DNA of 64,000 bases from Polytrichum commune (taxonomy: Eukaryota > Streptophyta > Polytrichopsida > Polytrichales > Polytrichaceae), in contig OX485805.1 in NCBI GenBank assembly GCA_950295325.1, forward strand, positions 43,488,758-43,552,757. The letters run 5' to 3'. A program made the translations under genes and the position numbers. This document shows, piece by piece, positions 1 through 11,872 of this stretch; within the stretch, counting starts at the first letter, position 1; each line of letters starts with the position of its first letter. The notes under the pieces were generated by a model that ran no database searches, was not told the origin of the DNA, and saw nothing but the letters and a program-made list of their open reading frames with translations.

Positions 1-1590
1 CTATCCTCATTATTTCAGGGTTACATGATTGTGTCTAGCATACTGGACATGTGTATTGTACAACTGGAATGAGGAAATTGCTCCTCGCTACATTTTATTC
101 ATATGGCTGGAACATGTGATCTTGATTTATGGGGGCACTAAATATCAGAGCCAAAGCCAAAATTGTGTGTGTAGTACATGTGTGCGGGTGGTGTTTTATC
201 ACGGAATCTTCTGTACCATGTATGGATGGGATTCACTTGGCTAAATTTTGTCTGAGCACAGTAGTTTACCTCCCTGTCTTTCCCTAACTATTGTTTTTTA
301 AACTGCATTTTCCTACAAGGTTTACGTTGGAAGTCTTCATTTTGGGAGTAACCAAAATATTATTTGCTAACTCGTTTAGATAAACAAGTCATAGTTTATC
401 TCTACTATGTAGAATGGATTTACTGTGGCTTGTTTGTCTATCAAGCAGGGTTGGATTTGTACTCGAGAGCAGTGGCTCAAATATCTGTTGAAGATCCATC
501 TGAAGAGAAGGGCTGCACAAGAACTGGTGTTGAGTACAATTGAAAAACGCCAAAAATGAAGGTGTGGTCCTATTGTGGGTACTTCCAACTCCAGATATAT
601 TTATGGCCGTTCAGTTAGCAATTGCGAATTCACTAAGTTCGACATTTCAATTTTCAGATTCAGATTTGAGATGTAAAAGTGAAGATTCTCTTTCTCTTAG
701 AGTGATTACTGTACATAGGACCTCCCAAGGTTGTTAGGTGTTGGACCTATAGTGGTGTCTATTCTGAGCACATAGTCTAATCTCATCATAACATGTGTCA
801 TTTTGGTGTCCGTTTTTTATCCTTCCCATATAACACTCAAATGGAGGTCCAATCAAGAAGAGTGTAACTCAAACTGTAGAACAAATTCCCAGTTGCTTCT
901 TACAGAATGAGTGTATCTTCTTGAAGATGCACAATTTCCCTCATCTCTTCCTCATATCTGTACCAGATTCTAATTAATTCATTACAGGCTTGACCACTTG
1001 GGTAGTAATGGATCATGGTGCTTGAGTAGTGACTCGAGATATGTGAACTTCGGAGGTTTACATTAGAGTCACAGAAGGTGGCTTCCTGCACGCATTCTTT
1101 ATTGTAGATGGTGTGAATGGCGACCTAGAAATCAAATACAACCTGCAAAATTCTAGTGATTGAATTTTCTGGTTGTGGCTTGGAGAATTTGACTCACATG
1201 TAACATCTAAAAATGCTCACAGAAGATCACTAACACAGTTGCAATTCTTTAAAGATGATGGAAAAAGTAAAGAGCATCAAAATGAGTTGAACGCCCCCCC
1301 AAGTAGTAGCATTCACATTTGACATTTTACCACTTAAATATCATTCTGCGAAGTACCACAAAGCTATGTGGTTTCAAAACTCTTCTGAAGTATTTGTTTG
1401 TACAGGAGGAGATCACAGCCGTGATCGATCCGGCCCAGCTTGTGGCACTCCAGCGTGGTTTCACAACCTGATTGGCATCATAGGGCAGTGTAATTTTGCC
1501 TGTCAATAGGGTTCATGCGGCACATTTTCCAATGTGATCAAAGTTCATCAGAGGTCATCTTCACAGGTTGGAAATGATGAATCTTGAAAT
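1..1590. other. Gene-free stretch with repeat remnants
   Basis: I see no convincing gene here. Open frames are short, lack recognisable motifs and occur on both strands. Positions about 560-900 resemble the dispersed AGGTAGA-type element found many times later in the window: they share the phrases for 'gagcacatagtctaatctc' and a following 'tgtccg'. A C-run lies near 1293. The rest looks like unique, decayed spacer. Confidence 0.5.
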
Positions 1591-1599
1591 GTGGAAAAA

Positions 1600-1882
1600 C
1601 AGTGACTGTCAACCCAAATCACTCAAACTTCTGAATGTGATGTGCCTTTCAGAGTTGCATTACTTTGACTGTGTTGCCTAAGTCGATAGAAATTTCTACT
1701 CAAGGTTCTGAACCAGAGGTCATTTCACCGATTGCATGTAAATGAATCTTGGAATTTGAGAACTAGTGTTTGTCGACCCAAATCACTCAAACTTGTGAAT
1801 GTGATGTACCTTTACAAAGTTGCACCACTTTGAGAGTGTGTGCCAAATCGATAGAAATCTTTACTCCAGGTTTTTTTGATGT
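1600..1882. repeat. Imperfect direct duplication of about 115 bp
   Basis: Positions 1600-1716 and 1764-1882 are two diverged copies of one segment. Both contain 'acccaaatcactcaaactt', then 'gtgaatgtgatgt', a 'cctttca/cctttac' step, 'agttgca', and 'tcgatagaaat'. The copies are separated by about 47 bp. They lie just beyond the 3' end of the minus-strand gene at 2198-3727, so they may be in its 3' flank. I cannot assign them to a known element. Confidence 0.7.
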
Positions 1883-2197
1883 CGGTCAAGTCTTATCCTA
1901 TCAAATGAGGCACCATCACAAGAAGGACAACATCCTTATCGAAACCAACATCTGGAGGCTGACAAGCCAGCAAGATATTGGTTGCACATGTTTGAGAAAG
2001 TGCTACTCCACCTCTTCAATCTCTGCAATGCGGGTGGCTGGAAGCAAAAAATCTAATATACAGATGGCTTACACCGAATCAGGCTCAAAACATGTGAAGG
2101 TCGATGCAATTGAAAGGTCGCTCGCCATTAGGGTTCACCTCCAAGAAGGTGATCCAATTTAACGTTGTCGTTGAAATCTCTGCAACATTGATGATCT

Positions 2198-3727
2198 CTA
2201 GTCACTTTCCCAAGTGCTTTGGAGGATCGAAATCTGACCTTCTTTCACCATGACATCCTCATCGAGTTCTTGCAGTTTTCTTCGAAGAAGCTCAACTTCC
2301 AAACTCATATACATAGCGTGTTGGCTGAGACTCTCGCTCTCTTTCTCCCGCTCCAAAATCGATTTCTCGTACTCTGCAATTTGGCTTCGTGCATGGGCTT
2401 GCCATGCTAACAATTGCTCACGCTCTTTCAAAATCTCATTGTAAGTTTCCACCAAATTTGCAAACTGAGATTGATAATGCTTCAAGTCAGCTTCTAAGTT
2501 AAGAGTGTACTGTCGCATCATTTCGTAGTTAGAGCTTTGCTCATCCATTTCGGTTGCCCACTCCACCACTTGTTCCTTGAAATGTTCGAGAGCTCGCACG
2601 GCCGCCTCCTTTTGCTTAACAATCGTCGAAACTTGGTCAATTTGGTGCTCATTCTCTAAGGTTTTCACTTGTAGAGACCTGGCTAGGGCTTCATTCTGCA
2701 CCGAAAGGCGCACTACACATGCATTTTGCAAGCTCACTTGTCCTGCTAACTTCACAAGGATTGGTTCTAGTGTTAACAGACTTTCTGACTTCCGTGTCTC
2801 CATTGCCATTTTCTTCAAGTTTAGCATTGACTTTAACATTTGGTTACTCACACTCAAAGACTCAACACAATGTTCAAGGTTGAATATGTCATCTTTTCTT
2901 GCTTGTAGAAGCCGGGTCTTCTCGTATACCTCTTTCTTTAGACTCTCATTCTCCCCTGTGATCTGTGTAAGCTTTGCATCCAAAGCTATGATGATTTCCT
3001 TCATGGCCTGTCTTTGCGTTGCAGAGAATTTCAACTTCGTGGTAAGCATTTTCACCTCCTCTTGAAGCTCCTGCACTTGCTCGATGTCGTCCACATGATA
3101 CTCAACTTGCTGATTGTTGTCCCAGCACAGGAGCTTCGTTTCGCCATAGCTTTGGATTTCCGTTTGCTCTTGATGGTCCATGCCAATTATGACATCGAAA
3201 TAGTTTGTGCTCATCTTTTGATCGAAGTTGTCCGAATTCTCCAGTACTCCTTGAAGAAGGTTGACATCATCATCATCATCATCATTCTTGTCCCTGTGGC
3301 ACACAATTTCGAGACCACTTGACTCTTGATGATGAAAACTCTCAACAGGTAACCCGGTGAGGAGTTTCTCCGCATCTTCAACTCTCTGTCTCAGCTTCTC
3401 TGTTTGGCATTCCACTTCTTTGACTCGCTCCTTCATCGCTACCTTCCGCAAGTTGGATGTCGCAAGCTGTGATCGGAGACGCTCATTCTCCACTTCCACC
3501 TTGCGAAGTTTCTGTTGCATGTACTTCACATGCGGATGATGATGATGCCTAGGTCCGGACTGACCATCCGATGACAGATGTGAGATCCTCACCAATTTTC
3601 CCATGCTTTTAGATAGCCGCCTGTAATTCATGTCTCGTGGCTTCATCGAACCTTGTGTCATGGATTGCACCTTAAGTGCATCGTTGTTGATGTCATTGTG
3701 GAAAGTGTAGTCAACTGCCATAATCAC
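2198..3727 (-). CDS. Intronless coiled-coil protein, function unknown
   Basis: A single open frame of 509 codons, the second-longest uninterrupted frame in the window after CUL3 exon 2. I do not recognise the family. The N-terminal 60 residues are polar and basic. HHHHPH lies at about 61-66, and a short coiled coil runs from about 67 to 125 (ENERLRSQL and KEVECQTEKLRQRVEDAEKLL). An acidic six-Asp run is at about 149-154. Residues 212-505 are almost continuous heptad-like helix rich in Glu, Gln, Leu and Lys. There are no membrane segments and no catalytic motifs. The second Met, at residue 3, is an equally good start. The His and Asp runs are encoded by short triplet microsatellites. A cytoskeletal, nuclear-envelope or scaffold role is possible but only by analogy with other coiled-coil proteins. 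Confidence 0.75.
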   Translation of the reverse strand: MIMAVDYTFHNDINNDALKVQSMTQGSMKPRDMNYRRLSKSMGKLVRISHLSSDGQSGPRHHHHPHVKYMQQKLRKVEVENERLRSQLATSNLRKVAMKERVKEVECQTEKLRQRVEDAEKLLTGLPVESFHHQESSGLEIVCHRDKNDDDDDDVNLLQGVLENSDNFDQKMSTNYFDVIIGMDHQEQTEIQSYGETKLLCWDNNQQVEYHVDDIEQVQELQEEVKMLTTKLKFSATQRQAMKEIIIALDAKLTQITGENESLKKEVYEKTRLLQARKDDIFNLEHCVESLSVSNQMLKSMLNLKKMAMETRKSESLLTLEPILVKLAGQVSLQNACVVRLSVQNEALARSLQVKTLENEHQIDQVSTIVKQKEAAVRALEHFKEQVVEWATEMDEQSSNYEMMRQYTLNLEADLKHYQSQFANLVETYNEILKEREQLLAWQAHARSQIAEYEKSILEREKESESLSQHAMYMSLEVELLRRKLQELDEDVMVKEGQISILQSTWESD

Positions 3728-3758
3728 GGCAGTTTTGCAGGAACTGGATCACCTCAAA

Positions 3759-3920
3759 GCTGTTGCAAATTATGAAAGGATTGATCGAACCAACCTGTTT
3801 GCGGTGGATGCCTCACTTATTTAAGCATGTGTTCTTGATCTCCTTATCGTTGTTGCAAATTTTGGAAGGGTCGAGCGAACCAACCTGTTTGCGGCTGATG
3901 TCTCACTTAAACATGTGAAT
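3759..3920. repeat. Tandem duplication upstream of the coiled-coil gene
   Basis: Positions about 3762-3835 and 3850-3918 are two copies of a roughly 70-bp unit. Both contain 'gttgcaaat', 'cgaaccaacctgtttgcgg', 'tgatg/ggatg' and 'ctcactta...aacatgtg'. They lie within 200 bp upstream of the start codon at 3727, probably in the 5' UTR or a 5' UTR intron. Confidence 0.7.
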
Positions 3921-5460
3921 CATAATGTCCCCTGCTATTACCACGACATGAACTTCTCAGAAAACAATGGATAATAATCAAGGTATGTGAACCTTACCAA
4001 TTGCGAAATTGGTGCTCTCATTTCTGCAGATTTCGTAGACTGGTTCTTTGTAACATACTCGTCTCAACGTGCTTGAAATGACAAGAGTTCTGTGACATTC
4101 AGCGACCATTGCAAGATGCACTTAGATTATAAGAATCTTCTTTTGTCAGAGTAGCGTTGAAAACTAATAGAATCGTAGCCTACTTTGGAATCCACCTTCA
4201 GCAATTTAGCTATCCTATTCACATGCATTACCTGTGTATTGTTGGATGCTCCCCGCACTCAAACAGCAACCGCGGCCAACCTGTTGTTAATCCTCCAGAA
4301 CCTGAAGCCATTGATGCGTAGACTAGACTCATAGCAAGCCGCCCGCCGCAGGAGCTCTAAACTCCTAATGCGACAATAATCCCAACGTCGTAGCCGAAAA
4401 CAGAGATTATGAAATTGTCACAAATTTCACCAAATTGTGTAATTTTCAATCCTACTGCCAGTCGCTTACCCCTGCAAGCCAGAACCAACCTCAAGTTACT
4501 ACTCCCATAATCCGGCAACCTTTTCCCCCCTCTACCGGAATGCAAATCCGGTGTACTGCTACAACGCTTGCGAAATTCTTGCAGCCTAAGCTTCTGATGC
4601 AAACAAAAACCTGAATAACATTTGCTCTCCCACCATCTGAGCCTCAGAAAGAGCAGAACTTAACATTGCAAATTGGACAACTAGGACACCTGACCAACGG
4701 CAACAACAACCAAAGAGCTTACTAACAAGAACAGTATCACAAAATCCTCAGGAGAGAGAACAAGTTTGAGCATCTCCGGAACACAATTGACTAGAATCAG
4801 GAATGGGACTACCGAGGACTCAACTACTACAAGCCTACTCAAGTTGTGCAGAGGGGCAAGAAACACCCCAGTGCTGCCGAATGAAGCTTGTGAATATACC
4901 AGAGCCTTCCTTCACATTAGAGTCAGACCCTCGAACTAGTCATGGGGAAGCTGGGAATCAAGTGCTCAGAAGAAATTCGAGGAGTGCTCCTCACAGTAGA
5001 CCATGAGCAGAGCAATTACGCAAAGGTGACATTCACATAGACTTAGACCGATCGAGAAGCAACAGCAGCAGCTAGTGCTTCTCACCTGGCGAGAGTCGAT
5101 GATCTCTGCTTCGGGTGAATTGTAGCTGAAACTGGAGTCTGTCTAGCTAGCTAGCTAGAGTTGCAACCTTCGGACCGGATTCGGAAACAATCAAGAGAGA
5201 GTTTTGATGGTCGGAGTCCAGCTCTGAGTCACTACGCTTGCTGAATTGGCAGGAGCGATTTGGTGCCAGAAAGATTTGCGATCGAAGCAACACTACAATT
5301 TGCAAGCACGCAATCAATGAGTGTTGTGGGCATGAGATGGGATTCGGGAACACACGACTACTCACTAGTGCATGATTGCAGCTGGACTGGGCCCACTAAC
5401 TTATCTGTCTGGGTTAGTGGAGCGAGTTAGCTGGGCCCTCTAAGTTAGTGTAGTTGGACC
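3921..5460. other. Upstream region without a recognised gene
   Basis: Apart from the possible 5' UTR exon near 5089-5400, I see only short frames with no motifs. Positions 4350-5000 are somewhat more GC-rich than the surrounding spacer, and the region carries no element that I could match elsewhere in the window. It is the likely promoter and 5' UTR-intron area of the minus-strand gene at 2198-3727. Confidence 0.4.
5089..5400 (-). promoter_or_regulatory. Probable 5' UTR exon and promoter region of the coiled-coil gene
   Basis: Read on the minus strand, the sequence ending at 5089 is a textbook 5' splice site, CGCCAG followed by GTGAGAAG. No long frame crosses it, so it would be a noncoding first exon spliced to an unidentified acceptor between about 3740 and 4650. 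The region also has a short GCTA tandem at 5142-5157. This is inferred from splice-site consensus and position only. Transcript data would settle it. Confidence 0.35.
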
Positions 5461-7060
5461 ACCAGGTTTTACCCGATCCAAGTCAACCGGCCGAATGAAT
5501 GGTCTGGGCTAGGCTCTCCGGATTCATTGAACAACGCTCGTGAACCTCTCAACATGATAACATTGTGGACAAGCCCGTTTACACCAAGGTTAATTAGGTA
5601 GAGAGCATGCTCAAAACCATCACCCGTAAATTTTGGAGCGGAAGTAGATGTTGGTGTTGAATGTGTCACCACCTGAACATCAGGTTTTCGTGTCGGGTTT
5701 GACTCATCCATCAAATTCACACAACACTCGTGAAGTTCAATCGTGATAGCGTTGTGAAGGTTTCCCATTACATTAAGGTAAGGTAGAGAGGGTGCTCAAA
5801 CGAATGCCCTAAAATCTTGAAGTATAAGTAGGATTTCGATGTTGAGATTGTTCAGTACCTTAACAGGTTGTAACTGTGTTGGTTTTGGGTTATCTATCAG
5901 ATTCACTCAACACTACACTAAATAGGTAGATTAGTGTTGGAAACACTAATAATCGACGAAAACGCTAAATGTAAATTGTCTCTATAGTGTTAGAACACTA
6001 AATGTCAACTCTAACACTATTTGTACCAAGTAGTAACTTTAAATATTTACATGAGCGCATTTAGTGTTAGATGATATTTTGTAAATCTTGGAATGAATAA
6101 TTGAAGGAAGAAGAATATGAGAACCTCGTAAAAGGTATAATTTTTTCAAACCCTATTCAAACACTAATTGTAATATCAGTTGAATATTAGTGTTTTAGGT
6201 AACTATTGCATCTAACACTAATCTACCTATTTAGTGTAGTGAAGCTCAAACATGATAACGTTGTGAAGGCCCCCCTATAAATTAAGGTAAGGTAGAGAAT
6301 GCTAAAACCAACACCCTAAAAACTTGCATGTAATAATTTCATATTGATGGTGAGAATATCCCACTCCTTAACATTAGGCTCCCGTGTTAGTTTTGGGTCA
6401 TCTATCAAACTCACACAACACTCATGAAGCTCAACATCATACATTTTGAAGTTCCCATGTACATGAAGGTAAGGTAGAGAGCATGTTAGAATCAACACCC
6501 TAAGGTCTTGCACAATAGATACATATTCATATTGAGAATGTCTACGACCTAAACATCAAGTTTTACTTGGTCCAAGTCAACCGTTGAATGATCTAGGCTC
6601 TCTAGTTCCATGGAACACTCATGAAACTCAAACACCATAACGTTGTGAAGGTCCCCTTTGCATTAAGGTAACGTAGAGCACGCTGAAATGAAGAATCCAC
6701 CCAAGCCCAAGACCAAGACCCTAAAATATCTTCCACTATAAGTACGTATTGATATTGAGAATGTCCACGACCTCAACATCATGTTTTTACTGGGTCCAAG
6801 TCCACCACTGAATGGTCCAAGCTTTCTAGATTCACATAACACATGAAGCTCAAGTATCATGATAGCATTGTGAAGCCCCTTTCAAATTTACATTAAGGTA
6901 AGGTAGAGCATGCTAAAACCAACACCCTAAAATCTTGCACATTGAGAATGTCCACAACCTTAACATCAGGCTCCCATTGGCTTTGCGTCATCTACTAAAT
7001 TCACACAACACTCATGAAGCTCAACATTATAACATTGTGAAGGCCCCACTTAAATTACTC
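5461..7060. repeat. Degenerate tandem array, units about 170-220 bp
   Basis: About eight units share, in order, 'aaggtaaggtagagagcatg', 'accctaaaatcttgca', 'gagaatgtccac', 'aacatcagg', 'tcacacaacactcatgaag' and 'ctcaacat...aacgttgtgaagg'. The recurring 'gaagctcaa' words fall near 5735, 6242, 6427, 6625, 6846 and 7016. After removing the 331-bp inserted MITE, spacing is about 170-220 bp. Units have diverged by substitution and small indels, so the array is old. There is no open frame across units. Confidence 0.85.
5911..6241. mobile_element. MITE with perfect 28-bp terminal inverted repeats
   Basis: The left end 5911-5938 and right end 6214-6241 are exact reverse complements over 28 bases, beginning CACTACACTAAATAGG. 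The element is 331 bp, AT-rich, has no coding capacity, and contains further internal copies of 'aacacta' in both orientations. The CACTACA terminus resembles the CACTA/En-Spm class, but no clean 3-bp target duplication is visible, so the superfamily is uncertain. It interrupts one unit of the surrounding tandem array, which shows that it inserted after the array formed. Confidence 0.85.
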
Positions 7061-7386
7061 ATGTGATCTTATTGTAGGCACTTGTGACTCTACATACTTT
7101 TTAGATTGTGGAATTGGCTTGGGAATTGTCACATAAGGTCCAAATCCCTTAACTTAGATCTCTCTCCTCAAACAACCGTATCAATCACAAGTGAAGGGGC
7201 CCTAAAGTTCATCACCTATGTTCCAATGTCTAGGACAATGGTAGATGCACCACTATTACTCCTTCCTTGCAGAATTCAGAAAATTGTCACACTAATTGGC
7301 AAACTTGACAAGATTAGGTGCATCTACCACTATATCTCCAATGTTATTCCTTGCTTACAAAATTCAAAGGATTGCCACATTGATGT

Positions 7387-7756
7387 AGATGGGTCTTAAG
7401 TGGCTCGTTTTCTTAATTGGACCTCTACATTTGATTCGTACGTGGTTCGGTGAGGATCAAAGAGCATACATCATAATGACACATGTTCAAAGAGATTGGA
7501 CTACCTCTTCAAATATTAATAACTACCCTACACTCAATAGTGAACAAAATTGAGAGGACCTATGTTACTAGTTAAGAAATCAACAAACATGCACTTCCAA
7601 TAACCATCACTAAATCATGGTAGGTTTGATTTTCAATCCGATTTTTGCACATGGTTCATTGTAGATTTGTAAACGCAAATGAGTTTTGTTGTGTAAAGCC
7701 TAACTAGTAGAAGTTGGAGAACATGGGAAATGGACCAAATAATACCCACATACCTT
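7387..7756. mobile_element. Short TIR element, partner of the copy at 38060-38437
   Basis: About 370 bp starting near 'gtagatgggtcttaagtgg' and ending 'acccacatacctta'. The whole segment aligns with 38060-38437 inside kinesin intron 9. Both contain 'tggttcggtgaggatca / tggtttggtgaggatca', 'gcacttccaataaccat', 'tcaatccgatttttgca' and 'gagttttgttgtgtaaa'. The ends are roughly inverted (AGATGGGTCTTAAG and CACATACCTTA). It is noncoding and nonautonomous. Confidence 0.75.
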
Positions 7757-9400
7757 ATGTTATTCCGCAATGTTGGTTTGCACAATTTACAAGCACAATT
7801 TAAGATCAAATCTACAGAACCATAAAGAACCAACACTTACACCAATACCTGGTTTTTCTTTCCTAGAAAACTTGATTGCCACCAGGCAACAAGAACCTAG
7901 TATTCATAGCTTGAGTCATTTGAAATCGGTATCTAGATGTTTGTTCTTTGCAACTTAATTGGCAAAGTTGACAAAATTCTCAAATTGTTAGACCAAGGTA
8001 GTTGCACCTATTCATGATACTTTGGTGCTTGGATATATAGAGTGCTCCGATCGATGTGCCGATTATTTTGTTGGATTAGCCTTTTAAAGTGGATTCGGAA
8101 GGCATGGAATCCAAAAATATTTGAATCATATCATACACATCATAGAATTTTTGAGTCAAACCCTAATTTGGTCCTATAAGGGCATCCAATTCTATAACTC
8201 ATCTATCTAAGCTATGCCCCACCTTTTATTTGGAATAAAGTGTTTCTTGGATATCCTATTATGGCCTTGGATAAAACTTTAGGATCATTATAAGAATGTG
8301 GGACCACAAGTGACATTTCATACTTGCTTATAAATTGGTCTTATATATAGTTCATTAAAGGGAGCATTATGACAAGGACATGGCCTATGTGTGTTGGAAC
8401 CTCCACTTGTCTTTGTCACGGTGTCCTATGCGATGGACTTGCCGTGTGTGTAGATAGGTCATGCTATGCCTCCACTTGGTTTTAATATATTTTTGGAAAT
8501 CATGCAACATGTGCCATGTGTCCATCATACACTTCGTTCTAGGTGTCCAAAATAGACCCAAAATACATCCCAAACCGAAACAGATGCACATATCATAATT
8601 ACAACTGAAGTCTTGAAACTTGCAGAAGTTTGTTGTTTGCAAATATAACATTACTTATCTCTTGTGAGAGCTTTTGTGGATTAGGTGTGGACCCAAGAAT
8701 CTTTTGGGAACTCTAGTTGGCTTCTAAACGGATCTAATTTGGTTGCTTATCTCAATTGAATACCTATATTTGAGTGATGTGTGGTTTAGGTGCGGGCCTA
8801 AGACAAACACCAAAAATCCATGTGCTTAACTAAGATTGGACTATGTGCTCAAATTATGTTAACTATTTAAAGTTCAATAGTCAACATTAATAGTAAGTTG
8901 AGGGAGGACATATATGATCATTTCAAAAAAGAACTTCAATCCTCACTGTGATAATGGACAAGATACTCATATGAGCTTCAAAAATTATGAGGCAAAAGCC
9001 TTGTGGTCTGGATTTAGATTTGCTTATCATCCCACACTAATCACATGTCTAATATCTCACGAGAAATGGGTGCAAAGAAAAATGTGTCCATTTTACACCC
9101 ACTCACCTTATACATTGGTCTACTTAATTGAATGCTAAATTCGAGAAGGTTGGACTGCAAACCCTAAGTAGGGTAGCTACACTAAACCTCAAATAGAGTG
9201 TGGTGTCAAAATAGCTATGCCATGTTAATTAAAGTGGTCTTCATGAATTGGCATGCAACAACAAATTTTATGTAACACCATCTCTTATTGTCACCTGATA
9301 ATCACAAGAAAAATAGTGTGATCGATGGTCATTAATATGGCCCACACTAAATAAGGTGTTTAGGGAAGTCATTTTTTTCTAGAGAAATAACTCAACACTA
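7757..9400. other. Gene-free spacer built of repeat fragments
   Basis: No gene is supported. Positions about 8050-8350 match 18230-18440 in inverted orientation, sharing 'gggaccacaagtgacat' and the reverse complement at 18274. Positions about 8680-9160 contain a full-length-looking copy of the AGGTAGA-type element's interior (shared words: 'acctatatttgagtg', 'atatgagcttcaaaa', 'gtgggtgcaaag'). Confidence 0.5.
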
Positions 9401-9410
9401 GGATATTATA

Positions 9411-9781
9411 AGGTAGATGTGCCTAATACAATGCTACATCTTCATGAACACCTATATTTAAGCAGTGAATGGTTGGGTGTGGATCGAAAAAAGACAATTG
9501 TTGAGAAGAGATTGGATTACATGCTCAAAAATTAATTGATTCTTCTACATGCAATAGTCAACATAATTAGGAAGACTTATATGGTCTTTTAAGATCATAT
9601 AATCTTGGAAAATCTTCACTTTCATAATGTATAGGATATTCATACAAGCTCCAAATTTTTTGAGGAAAGTGGTAACATGCACGATTTGGACTCGCCAATC
9701 ATCTTGCACCAATTACGTGTTTCATATCCAACAAGAAGTGGGTGCAGAGAGAATAGTGTCCATTTGAGACCCACTTACCTT
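9411..9781. mobile_element. AGGTAGA-type MITE copy
   Basis: It starts AGGTAGATGTGCCTAA and ends in the approximate inverse, CCCACTTACCTT. Interior words shared with the copies at 13603, 19583, 21113, 27723 and 42918 include 'cacctatattt', 'gatattcatac/atgagctcc' and 'agaagtgggtgcagagag'. Length is about 370 bp, with no coding capacity. Confidence 0.75.
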
Positions 9782-9799
9782 AATGTTATGAAGTGTTTG

Positions 9800-10255
9800 G
9801 CAACATTTTCCGGGGAGGATTTTTGTGCATAATCGGTCCGTATCCTAGTGTTTCCAAGTCCAACCGGTTACATGTTGACATCTTTTGGTTTTTCTTTCTT
9901 AAATTGGGTCAAATTCTCTAAATTCTTCTGAAACGATTGGTAAATTTCCTGCATTGGGCAGTGACAACCTTCACCTGAAAGGTGAGTCAGTCAATGTTGC
10001 CGATCAATGAACGGGAGAACTGGTCACTAGTTGAGTTTGAGACTGCAGGACCCTTACGGATCATTTTAGAGGAATTTGTTGAATTTACCCCAATTTAAAT
10101 CATCATCCTTTGAGAGGAATCCTATGGAATCTACTTCAAATTAACAAAGAAAAACAGAAAGATCACAACATGTAACAGGTTGGACTTGAAAACACTAGGA
10201 TTTTGACTGTTTACGTCCAAAAATCTTCCCGGACTCATGAGTGGGGGAGAACCGA
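9800..10255. mobile_element. Foldback element with long inverted arms
   Basis: The left arm, about 9806-9900 ('ccggggaggatttttg', 'gtgtttccaagtccaacc', 'ggttacatgttgac'), is inverted at about 10140-10235 ('catgtaacaggttgg', 'acttgaaaacactagg', 'aaaaatcttcccgg'). Related single arms or fragments occur at about 10690-10860, 26690-26880 and 37430-37650. The centre has no coding frame. It is probably a nonautonomous DNA element, family unknown. Confidence 0.7.
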
Positions 10256-11870
10256 CCGCTATAGTAGAGGCGTCTATTCTTGATCAGGATCCCATTAGCA
10301 ATCTATTGGATACTGGAATTTCGATTAGGTTGGGATTGAATTTCGATCATGTCGGAATCAATAGTGCTATGACACATGTCCTGGTTTTGAGTGCTAAAGT
10401 GAGAAGGAAGGAATGAGCAGTTAAAATGATCAATTACAATAGACGCTAGACATTGGTAATATGTACAGGTCAATTTTTGGCTTCAAAAATTCATTGTAGT
10501 TTCAGTTCAAGGAATAAAATTACTGAAAAATTATAATCCTCCTAATTCCTATCTTCCTACATGGGAAAAAAAATCACACCTCTTTATACCTCTCCAGACC
10601 TGGTGTAGGATCTCTTGAGTGTTTGGTTATGGATGCCTCTACTCTAGTTACAGGCAAAGTGGTTGCATTAGAGAAATAACTGGTCGAATCTCAAGATGTC
10701 AGGAAAATCACCAATTGCTTTAAAAGGAATCTATGGAATATACCCGTTATTAGTAAAGAAAAACCAAAACATGTCAGTCAACATGCAACCGGTGGGACAT
10801 GAAAACACATGGATTTGGACCGATTATGCCCAAATATCTCTCTCCGGATGCTACCCCAGACACTATCACCAGTGTTCAAGATTGAAGCCCTCATATGAGT
10901 TTCATTTTAAAGGGCTCTCAAATTTCAACTATTCAGTTGAAGGGTTGGTTCAAATCCAAGATGTCAATTTAAGAATATAGAAATGAAATACAAAACTCAT
11001 ATTAAACTTGTGCATGAATTATATGGTACATGTTTCTAGTACGATGTGAAGAATTAAGAATCAACCATCGGTCTCCACTTCTTGTAGTGACAATGCCCTA
11101 CGCTTTGTTGGTTCTTGTGGTGGACAGAAGATATTGAGGACTTCAAGTGACGTCTTTGTTTTCAATTTGGGGTTGCGCTTTGAAGGGTTGTTCCGAGAGA
11201 GGTATATTTTGAAGGGCCAAATCGCGTTTGAAGGGCATTGAAGACTTCGATCTTGAACACTGACTGTCACTGCCCCATCTGAAAAGAATCCACCTGGGCA
11301 GTGCCACTTTTGCATAGTGTATCAAAATTTGTGACAGAGTGGGGGCTAGGCGGTGGCAGGAGGAGGCAACGGTGAGCTGCCCGGACGGGTGGGCGGGCGG
11401 ACGGGCATATTTTGGGGGCCTCACCCTCCGCATTCCGAAGAAGTGTGTCATCGCCGAGGTTGTCAGGCTCCTTTAGAGACAAGAGGGAATAATAAGTTAA
11501 GTCATCGTGAAGCGTAAGTTAAGCAAGGGCCGCTTCAAACGGGTCCCAAGCCCTAGTTTACTTGAGGTCAATCCGTGCAATTGAGGGTCGGTTTACACTA
11601 TGGACCATATAGTCAGATTATGGAAGAGGGCCTTTTTCAATGGTCCAAGTTCATGGTCCATTTTCCATGGTCAAACTTCTTTAAAAAATCCATCTCTGAA
11701 AGCCTTGGGCCCCTCCTCACTAGGTGTAAACTGAATGTGGACCAAGAAGAATGGCCGTGCACCAAAAAGTGGATGTGTTGATTTCTTTTTGATATATGTC
11801 CAAAAAGGGCATTTTAGAAAGAAAAAGAATTCAAGTTTGCTCATTTGCTTGTCTTCTCTTGGGGTTTACT
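10256..11870. other. Gene-free spacer
   Basis: No gene is supported. Positions 10690-10860 hold an arm of the foldback family seen at 9800-10255. Positions 11340-11420 are locally GC-rich, with a GGGCGG-type run. Small frames on both strands there overlap each other and show no motifs. Near 11540-11590 a fragment resembles the end of the 155-bp unit at 12954-13420 ('agtttacttgaggtcaatcc'). Confidence 0.45.
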
Positions 11871-11872
11871 TG

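Noticed and set aside
2577-3065. 162-codon plus-strand frame
   Set aside because: It lies antisense to the intact coiled-coil gene and is explained by that gene's codon pattern.
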